Assembly (NCBI GenBank): GCA_016193165.1
Contig: JACPST010000039.1
Coordinates: 1 to 9,174, forward strand
Length of the DNA: 9,174 bases
Direction of reading: 5' to 3'
Source of the DNA: Deltaproteobacteria bacterium
GTDB taxonomy: Bacteria > Bdellovibrionota > JACOXK01 > 2-02-FULL-40-11
Position numbers and translations under genes: made by a program. Under the pieces are notes generated by a model. That model was given only the letters and a program-made list of their open reading frames with translations, was not told the origin of the DNA and searched no databases. Below, piece by piece: positions 6,986-9,174 of this stretch; the stretch's first letter is position 1, and each line of letters starts with the position of its first letter.

Positions 6986-7894
6986 TTACTTTTGATCTGG
7001 AGTCGTAATTTCTGGCTCTTCTTCTTTGAGCTCTTCTTTTTTAGGCGTTTCATCAATACTTTGAGAAACACCCCAGTTTCCAATCACAAGCATTTCTGAA
7101 TCTTTTTCAGAAATTTTAACTTCACCAGAAAGTGATACTTCTCTGATCTTTTGCTCATCTTTTTCTACAAGCTGATCTGAAGTTTTACCTTCAAATGTGT
7201 AGATCAAGACTTGATCTTCCTGAGTTCCTGTGAAGGAGAAAGAAAGAACGCCTGTGCTAGGATCAAAAGTGACCTCTTTATTGAGCTCAACTTTGATCAC
7301 ATCGCCAAATAGACGTTTCATTCTCTTTTCTTCTTTGGTTGTGCCTTCTTCATCACCTGGAACTTTAATGGTTTCTTCAACATCTTCAGCTGTCTCGATA
7401 GCCAATTGATCTATTTCAGGTTTGCCTTCTTTCATTTCGATAGCGAAACTTAAAGAAGTTAAATGATAAGCAACCAAGAGCTCTAAGTCCTCAAGAGATT
7501 TTTTATCTTCTCGACTTTTTTCTAAGTCCTCAAGAGATTTTTTCATGACTTCCAGTTCAATAACCAGAGCAATGGCATGAACAGAATCGTCTGGAAGTTT
7601 ATTCTCAAGATCAGAAATTTGAGCACTGAGCTTATCCTTTTCTTCTTTGTGCTTTCTGGCAGCATAAAGTTCTTCAATGTCTTCTTTGCTGGCATCTGAT
7701 TTATAAATTTCGCCACTCTTCCCATTGTACATCCCAGAAAACAGCGTAAAGACTTGAATGACTTCAGTCGTTACATCTGATGTTCTTGGATCCACAGGGG
7801 CACCTTGTTCTAAACTGTTTTTGCTTCCCATTCCGCAACCCATCAAAATGAAGAGTGCAGCAATAAGGGCAAATACTGTAATTAAGCGTCTCAT
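6986..7894 (-). CDS. lipoprotein with coiled coil and acidic C-terminus, function unknown
   Basis: A 302-residue protein, taking the ATG at 7894. This start has a strong GAGGAGG site 7 bases upstream and places MRRLITVFALIAALFILMGC at the N-terminus, a textbook lipoprotein signal with Cys20 as the lipidated residue. The residue after it is Gly, so sorting to the outer membrane is likely. An upstream ATG at 7969 would bury this signal and is rejected. Residues roughly 60-130 are highly charged and helical (EDIEELYAARKHKEEKDK, then a 13-residue duplication KKSLEDLE...). A strand-rich region follows (VTFDPSTGVLSFSFTGTQEDQ), and the tail is dominated by K, E and P. I recognise no family. It has its own sigma-54-type promoter, a shared upstream motif and a terminator, matching the arrangement of the gene at 686-1576. 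Confidence 0.75.
   Translation of the reverse strand: MRRLITVFALIAALFILMGCGMGSKNSLEQGAPVDPRTSDVTTEVIQVFTLFSGMYNGKSGEIYKSDASKEDIEELYAARKHKEEKDKLSAQISDLENKLPDDSVHAIALVIELEVMKKSLEDLEKSREDKKSLEDLELLVAYHLTSLSFAIEMKEGKPEIDQLAIETAEDVEETIKVPGDEEGTTKEEKRMKRLFGDVIKVELNKEVTFDPSTGVLSFSFTGTQEDQVLIYTFEGKTSDQLVEKDEQKIREVSLSGEVKISEKDSEMLVIGNWGVSQSIDETPKKEELKEEEPEITTPDQK
7482..7543 (-). repeat. in-frame 39-bp-period direct repeat within the lipoprotein gene
   Basis: Twenty-three identical bases at 7482-7504 recur at 7521-7543, offset by 39 bases (13 codons). They encode KKSLEDLE twice, separated by KSRED. The exact nucleotide identity points to a recent in-frame duplication in the coiled-coil region. Confidence 0.85.
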
Positions 7895-7964
7895 CGTTTT
7901 ATCCTCCTCTAACGTTCGACTTTGCTTTCTGGCACCATTGCCGAAAAGCTCGACTGAAAGAAGC

Positions 7965-7980
7965 TGCAACCCCTATGCCA
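7965..7980 (-). promoter_or_regulatory. sigma-54 (-24/-12) promoter for the lipoprotein gene
   Basis: The minus strand reads TGGCATAGGGGTTGCA. It matches TGGCAC-N5-TTGCW at all but one position (T for C), with GG and GC correctly spaced. Expected start is near 7954, about 60 bases before the ATG at 7894. Confidence 0.78.
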
Positions 7981-8000
7981 TTTCTAAAAAATTAAACTTT

Positions 8001-8021
8001 TATAAGTAATTACAATAGGTT
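8001..8021 (-). promoter_or_regulatory. shared upstream motif, copy D
   Basis: On the minus strand it starts AACCTATTGTAATTAC and is 19/21 identical to copy A (1683-1703). Like copy A it begins 107 bases from its start codon. It is 21 bases from the -24 element, against 42 for copy A, a difference of about two helical turns. The adjoining TTGC extends the match to copy C. Confidence 0.52.
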
Positions 8022-8105
8022 GCAATGAAACATCTACATTACTAAGCGAGGATAAATTTCCAATTTTGATATAATTTTAGGCAGATAAGCATGGGCACTA
8101 ATGCT

Positions 8106-8126
8106 AACCTATTGAAAACATTACTG
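8106..8126 (+). promoter_or_regulatory. shared upstream motif, copy E (inverted, distal)
   Basis: The plus strand reads AACCTATTGAAAACAT. Its first nine bases are the exact reverse complement of the CAATAGGTT in copy D, so D and E face each other about 85 bases apart. This parallels the A/B arrangement upstream of the gene at 686-1576. Confidence 0.38.
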
Positions 8127-8132
8127 TTCTTA

Positions 8133-8175
8133 TCTGTGACTGAATTTGGGCAGGAGTGACAATTTCTGTCACAGA
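8133..8175. repeat. 8-bp inverted repeat at the edge of the palindromic element
   Basis: TCTGTGAC (8133-8140) is the reverse complement of GTCACAGA (8168-8175). A third half, GTGAC near 8156-8160, can pair with GTCAC at a closer spacing. It may be an old insertion boundary, a protein site or chance. Confidence 0.3.
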
Positions 8176-8300
8176 GGGCTGTTCAAAAATGCCCAGATAC
8201 TAGGCGTCCAAGGAGGGGCGACTGAGGCGTACTTGAGCAGTACGTCGAAGGAGACACGACGAGGGCAACGACGTAGATGGGACTTTTTCAACAGCCCTCT
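8173..8300. mobile_element. MITE/REP-like palindromic element, about 128 bp
   Basis: The ends are perfect 11-bp inverted repeats (AGAGGGCTGTT at 8173-8183 and its complement at 8290-8300). They continue with one mismatch into a run of five A / five T and CCCA/TGGG. The whole stretch is an imperfect palindrome centred near 8236, where GTACT (8229-8233) pairs with AGTAC (8239-8243). No coding capacity is visible. Its base composition is richer in GC than the surroundings. Termini of this GGGCTGTT...AACAGCCC form resemble, from memory, a palindromic repeat common in environmental proteobacterial genomes. It starts 3 bases beyond the DUF366 stop codon, so it may also terminate that transcript. 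I see no clear target-site duplication. Confidence 0.75.
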
Positions 8301-8303
8301 TAT

Positions 8304-8846
8304 TTAGACAGACCTAACTTTGCATCTAGCCAACCAGATGGATTCTAATTCTTTTTTGAATATTTCCAAGACTTCTTTGGCAAAGGCCATAGGAGCCACA
8401 TCGTAGTCTTCTAAGCCTTTTGTTTTGACAGGCGTATTTTGGCTAGAGATATTGATGCCTGCATGAATAAGAGTTGATAGTGAAGATAGAGTGGCAATTG
8501 AAACAGAAAGCTTAGCATCTCCATCATAGATATCATCGCCTTGACGATTCAAAACGCGACTAATCTTTTTTTCCAAAACTTCTTTGGCTGTAGCCATCAG
8601 AAGTCTTTGACGAAAAATAGTTTTTTCTAAATCTAAATCAAAAAACTCTCCTAAAAAATGAACCATCGATTCTGAATAAATGGGGCTTTGGGCCTTCACA
8701 TCCGCAATATCCACCATATTTTTTAATGTCACATTGGCTGAGCCGATAAAACTCACCAGAGCATGATTATAAATCCAAAGGGGAGAAAGCTGAGTCCCAT
8801 CATAGGTAAGTGTTTCTTCTAAAAAACGAGCCTGAAAAATATCCAT
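8304..8846 (-). CDS. DUF366 family protein
   Basis: A 180-residue cytoplasmic protein matching the conserved layout I know as DUF366, a family of unknown function. It has YDGTQLSPLWIYNHAL (residues about 15-30), GSANV, MVDIADVKAQSPIYSESMVHFLGEFFD, the RQRLLMATAKEVLE helix, GDDIYDGDAKLSVSIAT, LIHAGINISSQNTPV, and the closing CKVRSV. The length is typical and no residue block seems lost. The ATG at 8846 begins 14 bases after the queC stop, so the two are almost certainly one operon. A weak AGGAAA site precedes it. The placement suggests a role linked to 7-deazaguanine (preQ0/queuosine) metabolism, but this is inference from context. No signal peptide or membrane segment is seen. Confidence 0.82.
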   Translation of the reverse strand: MDIFQARFLEETLTYDGTQLSPLWIYNHALVSFIGSANVTLKNMVDIADVKAQSPIYSESMVHFLGEFFDLDLEKTIFRQRLLMATAKEVLEKKISRVLNRQGDDIYDGDAKLSVSIATLSSLSTLIHAGINISSQNTPVKTKGLEDYDVAPMAFAKEVLEIFKKELESIWLARCKVRSV

Positions 8847-8860
8847 CTTAGTTTTTTCCT

Positions 8861-9174
8861 CTAATTTCCCATCGCACGATAAAACCGTTTACACGATTCA
8901 CACTGCCGGCACATTCTCTCTCCGCCCTCATAGCAACTCCACATAAGCTCAAACGGCGCTCGAAGTTCTTTCCCTAAGGAAACAATTTGTTTTTTGTTAA
9001 GACTCTGAGTGTAACAAATCACTTGGACATGATTTAAAGTGGAAGTGCTCAAACTGGCATTCATTTCCTTCACAAAGTCAGAACTATTATCCGGAAAAGT
9101 CATAGCCTCTTCTGCATTAAATCCGACCACAATCACCTCTGCCCTCAGGCTTTCTGCAAAACTAGCTGCAATAT
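8861..9174 (-). CDS. queC: 7-cyano-7-deazaguanine (preQ0) synthase QueC, C-terminal part
   Basis: The reading frame is open to the right edge of the window, so the start and the N-terminal ATP-binding loop are not seen; 104 residues remain. QueC uses ATP and ammonia to turn 7-carboxy-7-deazaguanine into preQ0, the precursor of queuosine in tRNA. Visible signatures are AASFAESLRAEVIVVGFNAEE, the FPDNSSDFVKEMNASL helix, LNKKQIVSLGKELRAPFELMWSCY, and the C-terminal zinc site with four cysteines in SCYEGGERMCRQCESCK. The GFNAEE stretch corresponds to the family GvnaeD turn. An apparent GTG at 9136 is internal, because conserved family sequence continues upstream of it. DUF366 follows 14 bases downstream on the same strand. 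Confidence 0.94.
   Translation of the reverse strand, partial: IAASFAESLRAEVIVVGFNAEEAMTFPDNSSDFVKEMNASLSTSTLNHVQVICYTQSLNKKQIVSLGKELRAPFELMWSCYEGGERMCRQCESCKRFYRAMGN

Larger units (their letters stand above)
7895..8303. other. 409-bp intergenic region: promoter, motifs and palindromic element
   Basis: This gap separates DUF366 from the lipoprotein gene. From left to right it holds the ribosome site, a leader of about 60 bases, the sigma-54-type promoter (7965-7980), motif copies D (8001-8021) and E (8106-8126), small inverted repeats, and the MITE/REP-like element (8173-8300). I found no convincing coding region or structural RNA in it. Confidence 0.6.

Noticed and set aside
7930..7942. TGGCACCATTGCC as another sigma-54 promoter (plus strand)
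   Set aside because: Only two bases separate TGGCAC and TTGC, whereas five are needed, and it faces no gene on that strand.
7895..7969. Upstream ATG at 7969 as the lipoprotein start
   Set aside because: It would add 25 non-conserved residues before the lipoprotein signal and run through the strong ribosome site and leader.

Overview
The window reads as a chromosomal segment of a Gram-negative, AT-rich bacterium, most likely a deltaproteobacterium or a relative such as Bdellovibrionota, perhaps from a metagenome. The signs are a signal-peptide protein with an outer-membrane-like C-terminus, a lipoprotein, two PilZ-domain proteins, three sites that match sigma-54 (-24/-12) promoters, methylmalonyl-CoA epimerase and a PIN-PhoH ATPase. 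The taxon is inference from gene content only.

Layout from left to right. The 3' end of a PilZ gene (1-183, +) overlaps the end of mce, methylmalonyl-CoA epimerase (167-592, -). A strong hairpin terminator (630-665) separates mce from an unrecognised outer-membrane-type protein (686-1576, -), which has its own sigma-54-type promoter. Next on the minus strand come a broken enolase gene (1896-3114), a broken sensor histidine kinase gene only 3 bases upstream of it (3118-4592), and an intact PilZ protein (4726-5082). A divergent regulatory region of about 300 bases holds a sigma-70-type promoter with an operator-like palindrome for the PilZ gene. It also holds a near-perfect sigma-54 promoter for a small orphan protein (5388-5663, +). 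That small gene converges on a broken PIN-PhoH ATPase gene (5674-6902, -), and both stop codons lie inside one 16-base palindrome. A lipoprotein gene (6986-7894, -) follows with a terminator and a third sigma-54-type promoter. The right end has a roughly 128-bp palindromic MITE/REP-like element (8173-8300), a DUF366 gene (8304-8846, -) and the 3' part of queC (8861 to the window edge, -).

Two things stand out. First, the outer-membrane-like protein, the lipoprotein and the small orphan protein each have a -24/-12 element, and upstream of each lies an AAC-N-Y-ATTG motif. In two of these promoters a 21-base block matches at 19 positions and sits at the same distance from the start codon. This suggests a small regulon under one unidentified sigma-54 activator. 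Second, enolase, the histidine kinase and PhoH are each interrupted by what looks like one short internal deletion (about 44, 16 and 103 bases, estimated from family conservation). In each, the rest of the protein is still readable in another frame. Three such lesions within about 3 kb, next to genes that look intact, mean either real recent decay or a flawed assembly. Raw reads would decide.
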